Source: Odontocerum albicorne | Lineage: Eukaryota > Arthropoda > Insecta > Trichoptera > Odontoceridae | Reading direction: 5' to 3' | DNA length: 64,000 bases | Assembly (NCBI GenBank): GCA_949825065.1 | Contig: OX463865.1 | Span: forward strand, 19,825,115 to 19,889,114 | Shown: positions 20,573 to 30,763 of the stretch, one piece after another | Numbering within the stretch: position 1 is the stretch's first letter | How the letters are laid out: each line of letters opens with the position of its first letter | The notes under the pieces: generated by a model | What the model saw: only the letters and a program-made list of their open reading frames with translations | Database searches by the model: none | Told to the model about the DNA's origin: nothing | Translations under genes and position numbers: made by a program

Positions 20573-20640
20573 AATAAACAGTGTTTGACTACACAATTTA
20601 CAATGTATTTAAACCTCCACAGTGTTAATACCTGAACTGT

Positions 20641-20710
20641 CGTCGTCGTTGCCTTGCCTCGTAGTCGAGGATCCCCTCGCCACTCCAACGTCAATCTTGA
20701 AATAATAATA
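20641..20710 (-). mobile_element. 3' scrap of SINE family S2
   Basis: Inverted match to the 3' end of the SINE at 25815-26125 and 52300-52640 (GAGGATCCCCTCG block). Confidence 0.55.
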
Positions 20711-20719
20711 TATAACCTA

Positions 20720-21262
20720 TCCTCATTGTCAACCAGGGTCGATCCACTGCTAGATGAAGGTCTACCCAAGTTGACTCCAAATAGTTCGGTTTTTTGCTCA
20801 TTGATGCCTTGTGATGCTGCCATGCTTCCTGATTTCATCTATCTAGCGTACCTTCGGTCTTCTTCTGGGTCTCTTTATGCCTCTTGGGTACCATTGGATT
20901 ATTTCGGATGTCCATCGGGAGTCTGACATTCTGGCTACGTGTCCGGCCCATTGCCACTTCATTCTTTTGCACACTTTTATAATGTCTTCTACCTTTGTTA
21001 TATTCCGAATACTTTGTAGGTGGCATATCGGAGGAAATAGCACGAAGGACAAAACTAGCGTGGAGCTCATTTGGACGTTTGAACAACATCTAAAAGTAAT
21101 CTCCCAATATCCTTGAAGCGAAGGGTCTACAACCAGTGCATTCTCCCAGTACTGACGTATGGCTGCGAGACATGGACGCTCACAGTAAAGAACACACAAA
21201 AGCTCCAGACCGCACAAAGGGGCATGGAGAGATGCATGTTGGGATATACTAAAAGATACCAT
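20720..21262. mobile_element. LINE with inverted 5' part (twin priming)
   Basis: 21046 down to about 20720 (minus) reads 'VEDIIKVCKRMKWQWAGHVAR' in part ('MKWQWAGHVARMSD') and 'RGIKRPRRRPKVRW'. 21047-21262 (plus) reads 'LKRRVYNQCILPVLTYGCE' and 'KLQTAQRGMERCMLGY'. In the parent ORF the second block comes just before the first, so the 5' part was inverted at insertion. Confidence 0.7.
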
Positions 21263-21938
21263 AAACGAAAATATAACCTATATAATATTATATATTTATT
21301 TTCTAATATTTTTAATCTATCAATAATAAAGAGTTCAAGTCCCGAATCAGAGCGCCCTTGAGGAGAGTGTGTCATATAAACGGTGTTATACATATTATTA
21401 TCCTCCTTGTTGTTGGTCCAGAGTTGATTGTCATTCCATCATATGGTAAGATGACCCCAGCGCCTGTACCACACAAAGCGAAAGGACAAAGTATTCAGAG
21501 AAACGCAGCTGATGTTAAAGATTATGACTGTATCGCTCTTTCCAGAGGGCTTCGCCCTACAGAATCTAGCTATAAATATACTCCAGCCACTAATGTACCT
21601 GCGACACTGCGGCCGCGTCTCCTTTCTCTTATTCTAGAGCCCCGCCGCGTCTGGAAGACTCCGTTATTTATAGTACAATCCTACCAACATCAGCGCCCTT
21701 TGTCAACTTGTGACTATCACAATAATTCTCTTCTTTATTTTTTTCTCCATTATTAAGTCTTCTTTATGTGTCGTGTTTTGTCCCCCCTCACGTTAACGAC
21801 AATTTTTGAGAATATATTTCTGTATCTGGTGGCACGAAAGAACTCCTCACCTGTCTGGATACCAGTCCATTCGCGAATGTAGCATAACCAAGCCTTTTCA
21901 GTTTTCTTAGTAATTATCACATCATATTAGAAGAAGAA
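21263..21938. other. Unclassified; one short repeat
   Basis: 21335-21410 resembles the ATT-tailed repeat at 60750-60845. The remainder, with a 132-codon frame (21358-21756), has no recognisable motif; a TATAAATA at 21571 may belong to an old LTR. Confidence 0.35.
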
Positions 21939-22240
21939 ATGACCACGCTCCTTAAAAAGTTGGCACACGAGAGCAAGCTCCTGGGCCTGGAAATCAATAG
22001 TTCAAAAACTAAGTTAATGATAATGGACTGCAGTGACAAACTGCCACCAAATAATGTGAATCATGGTCTGGAAGTGGTTACTGACTTTATTTACTTAGTT
22101 CCAGTATTACCAACAGTGGAGGATGCGAGGCTGGTGTGAAAAGAAGAACTGGAATAGTAAAAAAATGCGATATCAACGCTGGAAAAGATACGGAAAAGCA
22201 GAACTTGTGATTTTTTCCCAGTGCTGAAGGAGATTCGTGA
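21939..22240 (+). mobile_element. LINE reverse-transcriptase fragment
   Basis: Reads 'ESKLLGLEINSSKTKLMIM' and 'EVVTDFIYLVPVL', matching the RT palm/thumb stretch (NxxKTK.M and the 'FxYLG' region) of RTE-type LINEs, then degrades. Confidence 0.7.
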
Positions 22241-22433
22241 AATTGCACCGATCTGATTTTTTTTTCAATTATTTGTCTTTTGGTGTATTGTTTGCGCAGT
22301 GCGGGTTGTGCGCCTGTGGACGACCCCGTATTGTGTTGGTAACGTGTGATTTTGTACGATTTGATACTTGTGTCTTTCTGATTTTTTGTTGTAATTCTTT
22401 AAAATGTTTTTTAATATATTATATGTTATGTTA

Positions 22434-22692
22434 TCTGTGGGCGTTATGGCAGAAGTTGACATGTCCATTTTTTGTCATTTTGTGTTTATTCTCCCAATTT
22501 ATAGAAAATATTTCTCAGCATGTTGTGACAAAACTTGGTGTGTCAGTCATTATCCAAACAAAAGATATATCGTTTGGAAAAACTTAAAAAATGCTTATTT
22601 ATACTGATTTTAACAACTTATCAAAGTTAATATTGCTTCTCCTGTAAACTAAGGTAAAACGGACATATCAACTTCTGCCATAACGCCACAGA
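22434..22692. mobile_element. MITE with TA target duplication
   Basis: 259 bases with about 35-base inverted ends (GTTATGGCAGAAGTTGA / TCAACTTCTGCCATAAC), TA at 22432-22433 and 22693-22694. No transposase. Confidence 0.75.
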
Positions 22693-22785
22693 TATATTTT
22701 CTGTCTTAATTTGTAAAGCACTCACTATTGGCTCTTTTATTTTTATTATAAGTTACTTTGTACCGTTTATTTATATAAAATAAAT

Positions 22786-23385
22786 GTTGTAATTTATTTT
22801 TATCCAACACTGTTTATTCCACTTTTTTGTGACGGTATAACCCTACCGGTTTCAAGGCTTTCACCTCATCTTCAGGGGAGCATAAACAAGACTGAATGAT
22901 GTTCGAACTGGTACCGATATACACGCTTCAACGGTTGGGGGCTGAGGGGTGAGGGAGAGATTTTTAGGATATAACTGTTCAACAGATGTTCGGATCGATG
23001 TACTGACTTTTTCTAGGGCCTCTAATCTGTCCAATTTATTTCCGTTACTACTGATATGTAAGAATTTGGCATCATCGATAGAAAAAGTATGGTTTTCATG
23101 GTCCGAACATCTGTTGAACAGTTATATCCCAAAAATCTCTCCGCTTTTCGCCGAAATCGTCCCATGCCTCCCTCACCCCTCAGCCCCCAACCGTTGAAGC
23201 GTGTATATCGGTAACAGTTCGAACAACATTTATTCTTTTTTGTGCTTCCTGAAAATGAGGTGAAAGCCTTGAAACCGGTAGGGTTATACCGTCACAAAAA
23301 AATGGAATAAACAGTGTTTGATAAAAATATATTACAATGTCTTTAAACCTCCACAGCGTTAATGCCTTAACTATAAATAACATAA
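22786..23385. mobile_element. Penelope-like fold-back copy
   Basis: The left arm (22786-23080) is the terminal repeat and C-terminal coding end in minus orientation; the right arm (23100-23385) is the same in plus orientation. Coding end: 'SYIPKISPLFAEIVPCLPHP'. Terminal repeat: 'ctgaaaatgaggtgaaagcc'. Confidence 0.7.
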
Positions 23386-24023
23386 AATAAATGTCACAAG
23401 CATGCAGCATTCCGTAGATACCCTAAAAATATATCCCAATAACCCAATCCGATATGTTGAAGGGTGCTATACGAATCAATGAATGACTTATACTAACCGA
23501 TAGTACTTGCAATAACCCATCAATAACCATTAGCTCCGAGTATTCTATAGTACATAGTATCCGGCCTTCCACAATGCCGTATACTTTAAGTAAGCCCTTC
23601 CTCCAAGTGGCAACAGCTTCTGAGTGCCCTCTTCTGCAATGCAGGTCCTATCAACAGATATCCAAGTCATTGAGGGGAACCCCACTCAGTAAAGTGATTA
23701 ATAGCGATCCTTCATATTGTGAAAGCTTCCGCACTTCATAACACACATAATTTTGATTGATTGTCTGGATCAGATATTCTCAACTATCAACTTTTGAATA
23801 ATTTCTGAACAGAAGCACTTTTCAGTGAGTTTGAATTAAAAAAAATCATCTTCCTCCTGCCATTGTTAATAGGTTTTTAAACACTGTCCTGAATATAGAC
23901 TTTCCTGAATTTTTGCATATTTATACAGGTGGGTCCAAAATGGAGGAAACAGACACAAAAACTCTTCAGCTTTTACGGCTAAAAACGAGGCTATGTTCAT
24001 AACAGTATATAAGACTTTGGAAG
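23386..24023. other. No gene recognised; possible LINE flank
   Basis: The minus frame at 24030-23870 continues after the Penelope insertion into 'LGVFLDSKLSFDRQIHIG' (24410-24330), a motif of LINE RT C-terminal regions, so the right end may be old LINE. The rest is unassigned. Confidence 0.35.
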
Positions 24024-24035
24024 TATTCCCTATGT

Positions 24036-24321
24036 CGGTCCGAACATCTGTTGAACAGTTATATCCCAAAAATCTCTCCGCTCTTGGCCGAAATCGTCCC
24101 ATGCCTCCCTCACCCCTCAGCCCCAACCGTTGAAGCGTATATATCGGTACCAGTTCGAACAGCATTTAGTCTTGTTTGTGCTCCCCTGAAGATGAGGTGA
24201 AAGCCTTGAAACCGGTAGGGTTATACCGTCACAAAAAAAAGTGGAATAAACAGTGTTTGATAAAAATAAATTACAATGTCTTTAAACCTCCACAACGTTA
24301 ATTCTTTAACTATAAACAACA
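24036..24321 (+). mobile_element. Truncated Penelope-like insert with 12-bp target duplication
   Basis: 286 bases from 'cggtccgaacatctgttgaac' to the end of the terminal repeat (CAACGTTAATTC, 'aactataaacaac'). TATTCCCTATGT flanks it at 24024-24035 and 24322-24333. Confidence 0.85.
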
Positions 24322-24339
24322 TATTCCCTATGTGTATTT

Positions 24340-25215
24340 GTCTATCAAAAGAGAGCTTACTATCAAGAAAGACACCAAGAATTATGATGGTATGTTTTGT
24401 AAAAAAATATTCTTACACCTCTCATAGCATCTTTTAAATCGCATACACATGATTTATACCAACTTTCGACACCACACCAAGAATTTTGATGCTATCTTTT
24501 GGATATACAATTATTTGTCTCATTCTTACACGTCTCCTAGCTTTTTTTAAATCGCATACACATGATTTATGCCAGCTTTAGACACGACACCAAGAACTTT
24601 GATGTTATCATTTGGAAACATAATTATTTGACTCATTGTTACATCTCTCCAACCATCTTTTAAATCGCATACACATGATTTATACCAAACACGACATCAA
24701 GAACTTTGATACTCTCTTTTGGATGTACAATTATTTGTCTCATTCTTACACCTCTCCTAGCATCTATTAAATCGCATACACATGATTTATACCAGACACG
24801 ACATCAAGAACTTTGATGCTATCTTTTGGATGTACAATTATTTGTCTCATTCTTACACCTTTTCTAGCATCTTTTAAATCGCATACACATGATTTATACC
24901 AGACACGGCATCAAGAACTTTGATGCTTTCTTTTGGATGTACAATTATTTGTCTCATTCTTACACCTCTCCTAGCATCTATTAAATCGCATACACATGAT
25001 TTATACCAGACACGACATCAAGAACTTTGATACTATCTTTTGGAAATACAATTATTTAACCCATTCTTACACCTCTCTTACCATCTTTTAAATCACGTAC
25101 ACATGATTTTTACCAGCTTACGATACGACACCAAGAACTTGGATGCTATATTTTAAAAATACAATTATTTGACTCGTTTTTAAACCTCTCCTAGCATCTT
25201 TTTTCACGCATGTTT
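24340..25215. repeat. 107-116-bp tandem repeat array
   Basis: About eight units anchored by GCATACACATGATTTA (24441, 24553, 24668, 24774, 24881, 24988 and degenerate at about 25094). Early units are longer; the inner four share a 10-base shorter form. The outer edge merges into LINE-like sequence. Confidence 0.9.
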
Positions 25216-25644
25216 ATGCTAGCAATCAAAACTCAACAGTACGCATACCCTTTAACAGTAAACCATGTCCATCCGCATAGTTTTCTCAGGACCAAAATAC
25301 ATCATCGTGCAGTTCCTACACTTTATGAACTGCAGTGACAGGAACACAGGACGCGACGAAGGTATTTTTGTCCGCTATCCTCGACCGGATAGACGGACCG
25401 TATGGCTGAGTGACTTCTACAGGAAGGTCATCAGCCTTGCCGATCATACACGGAACTATTAGTCCTTATTGGTTTGTACGTACCGACATACATACTAGTA
25501 GACTTGAACCGTCTTAGTGTTGAGGAGCGCTATCGCACTCTTCGTGGCTCTCCTCTAAAGTGCGGGGAGCGTGATAGCGCTTTTGATATCACTGCATTTT
25601 TGAGGCGCAATCCTGTAGGCATGGCCGCGCGGTACCGCACTGAA
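25216..25644. other. No gene recognised
   Basis: Two frames of 65 and 70 codons without motifs. It contains short inverted stretches (GAGGAGCGCTATCGCACTCT / AGTGCGGGGAGCGTGATAGC) that may mark a diverged MITE. Confidence 0.35.
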
Positions 25645-25815
25645 CTTTATTTATTTATTTATTTAACACTTTTATTGCAAATATAATCTGGCGGGCTTAT
25701 TGCCAGGCGGCAATCTCTTCCAACTAACCAGACAAAAAGTAAATGAAGCAATTTACGTAGTTGCATAAATCATTCAAATGACTATCCATCCCTATGAAAT
25801 CCATAAACATATACG
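25645..25815 (-). mobile_element. LINE family A 3' end
   Basis: Inverted tail (ATTTATTTATTTAACACTTT, CGGGCTTATTGCCAGG), 171 bases, abutting a SINE. Confidence 0.75.
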
Positions 25816-26125
25816 TGTGAAAGGTCGTCGGTTCAAGTCCCGCGCTGTGCTACTCCCCTCGAATGACACAAGCATTTTTTCCACCTAGTATTTGAGGATA
25901 TAAAGAAATCTATAACTTCGGTCATGTCTATTCTTTCAAAAAAATGTCGGTGTGCACCGATTGTCTCACTTCGGTGTGCTATCGAATCCAGTACAACGGT
26001 GTTGCCGATGAGTTTGCTGGTGTGCAACGGATCACTCACTTAAAAACAAAACTCCATAACACAGTTTCGATTTCCAACTGAATTGACGTCAGAATGACGT
26101 GGGGATCCTCGACTACGAAGCCCAA
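25816..26125 (+). mobile_element. tRNA-derived SINE, family S2
   Basis: Starts in a tRNA-like B box (GGTTCAAGTCCCGC), followed by the S2 body ('gaatgacacaagca', 'cggtcatgtctattctttc', 'ttgctggtgtgcaa') and 3' end GGGGATCCTCGACTACGA. Copies: 44345-44765 (minus), 52300-52640 (plus). Confidence 0.7.
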
Positions 26126-26394
26126 CAACGTCGACGAGTAAAAATTAGATGCAATTCTTCAAATGCCCACTTTTTTGGTGTTCAGAATAACACCCAGTGT
26201 GAAATGATAATAGATTGCATGTGGCACATATCCAACATGTTAGCATTTCATTATTTTACGGCTTATTTCTGATATCTGCTATATAATATTTAGGCACAGT
26301 TCCAACGATTACGTTCCACTACTTCCACATAACGGAATCCACATCTGCTTAGATGACTGTCCACAATAGTATTTTAGTAATAACGTTAATTATT

Positions 26395-26660
26395 TTATTT
26401 TTATTTCATCACTATAAAAAACAATCTCACTGGCTTATTACCAAGCGGCAATGTCTTCCAACCAACCAGACAAAGGTAAATAAAGGAAGTCACATGTTCT
26501 ATTTAAATCCATGGTGGTCAGGTGATGTGTAGGAGTGAAACGTGGGCTTTAAAGAATGAAAGAAACCGAATAAATACGGTATAAATGAGTTTATGGTAGG
26601 GCTGGAAGATATTATCACATAGTTTTAAACCCGCCAGATTGTACTGCGAAATACTTAAGT
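26395..26660. mobile_element. LINE/SINE tail scraps
   Basis: 26405-26490 is an inverted family-A-type tail (GGCTTATTACCAAGCGGCAA); 26525-26660 has a degenerate family C stretch ('gagtgaaacgtgggct') joined to 'aaacccgccagattgtact'. No coding value. Confidence 0.45.
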
Positions 26661-26674
26661 TTGATATATATGTA

Positions 26675-26905
26675 CAGTATCCGGCGGTAAGTAATACACA
26701 TCGGGCTTAAGAAAAATACTATCGGCCATAATCATCTAACTCCGGCTTTGTAGAGCGTCGTCTCTGTCATTCACACACGTGTTCCTTCGCGAGACTGTTA
26801 GCGCATCGTGCGACAGAGACGACTTTCTACAAAGCCGAAGCTAGCCGATTATGGCCGACTGTCTCTTTCTTAAGCCCGATTTGTATTACTTACTGCCGGG
26901 TACTG
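26675..26905. mobile_element. Palindromic MITE (family P), copy 2
   Basis: 231 bases; CAGTATCCGGCGGTAAGTAA at the left and its inverse at the right, TA at 26673-26674 and 26906-26907. Long inner arms pair around a 'gttagcgcatcg' centre. Confidence 0.85.
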
Positions 26906-26925
26906 TACAATAATTGTATGGACGA

Positions 26926-27112
26926 CCTCCGTGGCTTGGTTTGATAAAACACACGAGGGCTTCAAATTCGATTCCCGATGTACCCAAAAAAATTAATAGG
27001 TTTGGAGACATTGCCACATGGTAGTAATAAATCCGGCAGGTTATACTGCGAAATACAAAGAACCATGGAAGCCTCAAAATATATAAAACCCGCCAGGTTG
27101 CACTGTAAACAA
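26926..27112 (+). mobile_element. tRNA-derived SINE with LINE-A-type tail, diverged
   Basis: Head 'gacctccgtggcttgg', degenerate B box 'aaattcgattcccg', then two degenerate tail blocks ending AACCCGCCAGGTTGCACTGT. Confidence 0.6.
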
Positions 27113-27280
27113 TGATTTTATTATTACAGTCAGTCAAACAGTTCAGGCAGTCGAAGTCGATGATAAAAGTAAGACAAAATGGTAAAGGTTATACGTCATT
27201 CGAAAGAAAATTTGATCTACAAGATATTGTGTTTGCTTTTACGTTACATATATTATTGTATTTGATTACAAGCCTTCAAA

Positions 27281-27577
27281 ATGGAATGTCAAATAGACGA
27301 AATTGAGCATTTTCGACACTTCCTTCTGTTCGCGTTCAATCGGGGGAATAAATCTGCCAAAGCTGCTCGCGATATTTGCGAAGTGTACGGTGAATATGCT
27401 ATGACTGAAATGACAGCTCAGCGCGGCGTTTCATTCAATAATGACGTCGAATTGCGGACATGGTTGGACGAATTCCTCGAGTCAAGACCGGATGCTTTTT
27501 ATCACACAGGCATTGAAAAACTTGTAGAATGTTGGCAAGAAGTTGTAAATAATGAAGGAGAATACATTATTGACTAA
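27281..27577 (+). pseudogene. Mariner transposase with large in-frame internal deletion
   Basis: 98 codons: the N-terminus ('MECQIDEIEHFRHFLLF', 'AKAARDICEVYGE') is joined near codon 48 to the extreme C-terminus ('RPDAFYHTGIEKLVECWQEV', 'NEGEYIID'), which is the normal mariner end. About 250 residues, including all three catalytic aspartates, are missing, yet the frame is open. Confidence 0.85.
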
Positions 27578-27641
27578 TTTGTTGCATTTTTTTTGTTGTG
27601 TCCTCTTGTTCTCTTCATTTGGAAAAAACGGACACAACTTA

Positions 27642-28075
27642 ATAAATAAATAAATATAGGTTTATTGACAGCAACATAGTATGTACAAAATATATTTAAA
27701 TAACACTTCCAAAACACATAAATTGCAGATAATATTGTACATTAAATACAGAAGCTATCAAAAGGCCTGGGCTCATCTAATAACATCTCCTCAGCCAAGA
27801 TACATCCCACCAATATAGGGCGAACCCAGCCACGGGGACACCAGATGTTTTTCAGCCCACACCCTTGAACACGTAGAACAAGAAGATAAAAAAACACAAA
27901 ATAAATAGATGACAAAAAAAATACATTCAAGAGAGAAGACATAAAAAGGTCCGGGCTCATCCCACAAACATTCCTCCGCCCGAAATACACCCCACCAATG
28001 TAGGGCGAGCCCGACCGCAATGGCATCGGGGGGCTTCCATCCCACACCCCCGCATATCTAGATTAAAGAATAGAT
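27642..28075 (-). mobile_element. Retroposon family Z, 434-bp insert in the mariner end
   Basis: AACTTA flanks it (27636-27641 and 28076-28081). Its tail (AATAAATAAATA-type) is at the left. The body contains two diverged copies of the 'gggtgtggg...ggtggggtgtat...gatgagccc' module in tandem, so it is a dimer; 5120-5400 shows one module. Confidence 0.8.
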
Positions 28076-28374
28076 AACTTATGTTAACACCCAATATATT
28101 TCTTTTCATGTGTAAATAAATAAAAATAAAACAATATAAAACTAATCTAACTAGATGATGAAACTATAGACGTTGTCATTTTTGGTTGTCTTTCTGCGAG
28201 ACAGAGTTGATTCACTAAAAAAACCATATCTTTACCGCGTCCAGTGAATGTTGCGTTTCTTCATTCTTCGTGGAACTTTTCCACTTATAGATCAATTGTT
28301 ACATTTTTGAAGCTTAAATCTGTTGACACTTTAAATTGTCTAGTCTCTTTTTATAAATTAGTTTTATTATGCAC

Positions 28375-28770
28375 TCCTCTATGGCTCCGAACGCTGGACG
28401 ATGTACGAGTATAACTCTTACTCTAGGCAACTAGAAACTGCTGAAATGCGCATGCTAAGATGGTCAGCTGGTGTGTCCCTAAGAGACAAAATAAACAGCA
28501 AGGTGGAGGAGAGGCGATTGAGATGGTATGGGCACGTTGGACGCAGAGCACCCGATCACATTGTGAACCAGGCAATCTCCATGGATCTTCCTCGAATAAC
28601 AACCAGAGGAAGACCAAAAAGTTCATGGGTGATGCAAAAAGATAACTTGATGCAGAGGCACGGCCTGGGGGACGAAGTCCGGGACAGAAGAGCATACAAC
28701 CTGAGGACGAGGAGAGCTGACCCCAACAGTCTTCGCAGACAGTGAGATGGGATGGAGCCAGGGAGAAGAA
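28375..28770 (+). mobile_element. RTE-like LINE (family B) 3' fragment
   Basis: 'MRMLRWSAGVSLRDKINSK', 'RLRWYGHVGRRAPDH', 'RITTRGRPKSSWVMQKDNL', 'RTRRADPNSLRRQ' and a stop. It lacks about 42 bases found in the copies at 5880 and 55780, but the frame is kept through to the natural stop. Confidence 0.8.
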
Positions 28771-29649
28771 GATAGTTTTATTATATTGACTCGTATAATT
28801 GCATAATCTCTTTAAGTTGGTGGCACAAATCATCCTTGTTTGGGTGGATTGCCCATTTAAAAAAAACACTCCTAGATCTAAAAAAATATGTGGAAATTTC
28901 GATGTGTTTTTTAATATGCATTGAATGGGCGAATTAAAAATACCTTTTTGTTGTTTTTCAATTCCTGTACCTTTTTTTTGTTTGTTACGGTCTTGGGCTT
29001 CCTGTGCTCTGGCCTGTCACATGCTTGTATTATAAGTTTGATAGAAAGTATGCATGAACGTACTCCTTCCTGATATTTTTTTGTACGAGTCATATTAATG
29101 TTTATACCTTTGTGGGACATCGATTTTGTATTAATGCGCACTCAAAATTCACCCTTGTTAAGGTGGATTGCCTTTTCGAAAACAAATCAATGGCTGTATG
29201 TATTCTTCCTGCAGATGATGTCAAATCACATAACAGGCATTCCAGCGTAACGCGTGACTCATTCAGTACAAGCCTGGCCCGAGGCGGCATTCCATCGTTA
29301 CGTGAGTCACACTCGAAGAAATTATTTTTTGTTATTTTAACACTAGACAATATCGTGTTGGAGGTAGATACAATATCATGTTTGGAGTATTATATCATAA
29401 TACAATACAATGGACTGCTCTCAGAGCGAAACTTGTGAGAGATACTTCTCCGTATGGGAGGTCTAAGCCCTGTGTTTTGTGTTTACAGTATCGGGAATTC
29501 TCGGCATACCTAACGAAGCGCGAATGATTCACCTTTAGACGGATGCCTTATATTAGGGGGGTTCAAGTTGTTTGATTATTTTAGTATTGTTCTACAGAAA
29601 CCAGCTCATATTTTATTCCATAACCAACTGAAAATTATTCTGAAATGGC
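28771..29649. other. No gene recognised
   Basis: The frame 29112-29438 (108 codons) lacks motifs. 'TGGGTGGATTGCC' (28849) and 'AGGTGGATTGCC' (29160) are similar, hinting at an old duplication. Nothing firm. Confidence 0.35.
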
Positions 29650-30008
29650 TAATCATTGTCACCGTGAGAATCATACTTTTTCTATCGATGATGCCAAATT
29701 CTTACATATTAGCGGCAACGGAAATAAATTGGACAGATTAGAGGCCCTAGAAATTTCTAAGTCAGTATACCGATCGGAGCATCTGTTGAACAGTTATTTC
29801 CCCAAAATCTCCCCGCTCTTGGCCGAAATTATCCCTAGCCTTCCTCACCCCCCCGCCTCCAACTGTTGAAGTGTCTATATCGGTACCAGTTCGAACAGCA
29901 TTTAGTCTTGTTTGCGCTCCCCTGAAGATGAGGTGAAAGCCTTGAAACCGGTAGGGTTATACCGTCACAAAAAAGTGGAATAAACAGTGTTTGTTAAAAA
30001 TAAATTAC
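29650..30008 (+). mobile_element. Penelope-like element 3' end
   Basis: Best coding match of the family: 'ENHTFSIDDAKFLHISGNG', 'NKLDRLEALEISKSVYRSEH', 'FPKISPLLAEII'. The terminal repeat follows with CCTGAAGATGAGG, AGCCTTGAAACCGG, TACCGTCAC and GTGGAATAAACAG. Confidence 0.7.
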
Positions 30009-30017
30009 AACTGAAAA

Positions 30018-30236
30018 TACTCTTAATTTTTAGTCAAGAAATAAATTGGACAGATTAGTGGCCCTAGAAATATTCAAGTCAGGGCATTGTGATAAACATC
30101 TGGTAAATATTAGGTGTTAACATAAGTTGTGTTTAATTTTTAGTCAAGAAATAAATTGGACAGATTAGTGGCCCTAGAAATATTCAAGTCAGGGCATTGT
30201 GATAAACATCTGGTAAATATTAGGTGTTAACCTAAG
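30018..30236 (+). repeat. Tandem duplication of a Penelope-mariner junction
   Basis: Two near-identical copies of about 113 bases ('tcaagaaataaattggacag' ... 'gataaacatctggtaaatat' ... 'taggtgttaac'), so the duplication postdates the joining of Penelope scrap and mariner terminal repeat. Confidence 0.8.
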
Positions 30237-30537
30237 TTGTGTGCGTTTTTTTTTTTCAATTTAAAAATGATCTCCAAAAGTAAAACAAAATGGTAAAGGT
30301 TATACGTCATTCGAAAGATAATTTTCTGCTCTACAAGATATCGTGTTTGCGTTTACGTTACATATATTATTTTATTTTATTACAAGCCTTCAAAATTTAA
30401 TGTCAAATAGACGATAGTGAGCATTTTCAACACCTCCTTCAGTTCGCGTTCAATCGAGGGAATAAATCTGCCAAAGCTGCTCGCGATATTTGAGAAGTGT
30501 ACGGTGAAGATGCTATGAACGAAAGGACAGCTCGTCC
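30217..30537 (+). mobile_element. Mariner-like element M1, 3'-truncated
   Basis: 5' terminal repeat and the start of a dead transposase ('FNRGNKSAKAARDI' then TGA). It ends abruptly at 30537 against the family W element. Confidence 0.75.
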
Positions 30538-30763
30538 ACGTTTGATTGTATCGGTGAATTTATTCCCGATTTCCACAAAATATCTCTGATGTGGCCGATA
30601 AGTGCTAATTATTATTAATATTATTTTTTCATTCAATGCGTAAATGTATTACGGAGGAATACCTAAAATCTGAACCCAGTATTTATTATATTTATAGAGA
30701 TATTAAAGTGTTTAGAAGCAATGTGTACTAGTTACACATCACAGGGAGGGAAGGGTTAAATCA
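30538..30763 (-). mobile_element. Family W DNA transposon, truncated
   Basis: Matches 4440-4661 and ends CAGGGAGGGAAGGG followed by TTAA (30764-30767 region). The left part is lost at the mariner junction. Confidence 0.7.

Larger units (their letters stand above)
19213..20640. mobile_element. Penelope-like fold-back copy hosting a solo LTR and a LINE
   Basis: Penelope sequence is at 19213-19247, 19837-20204 and 20573-20640. The left end is the terminal repeat in minus orientation, and the right end the same repeat in plus orientation ('ctgataatgaggcc', AACCGGTAGGG). Such an inverted 5' terminal repeat is known for Penelope elements. A solo LTR (19248-19836) and a LINE (20205-20572) are inserted, each with a target duplication. 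Confidence 0.7.
27165..28094 (+). mobile_element. Mariner-like element M1, interrupted by a retroposon
   Basis: 5' end truncated (starts in 'aagtaagacaaaatgg'). The 3' terminal repeat is split: 'cggacacaactta' at 27629-27641 and 'aacttatgttaacaccc' at 28076-28092, ending at TA 28095-28096. This copy shows the natural 3' end that the palindromic copies have lost. Confidence 0.8.

Noticed and set aside
20843..21262. 139-codon ORF on the minus strand as a host gene
   Set aside because: Its second half is the LINE GHVARM segment and its first half is the antisense of the inverted LINE part.
22237..22607. Membrane-protein-like ORFs
   Set aside because: Hydrophobic look comes from T-rich DNA; the frames run across a MITE boundary at 22434.
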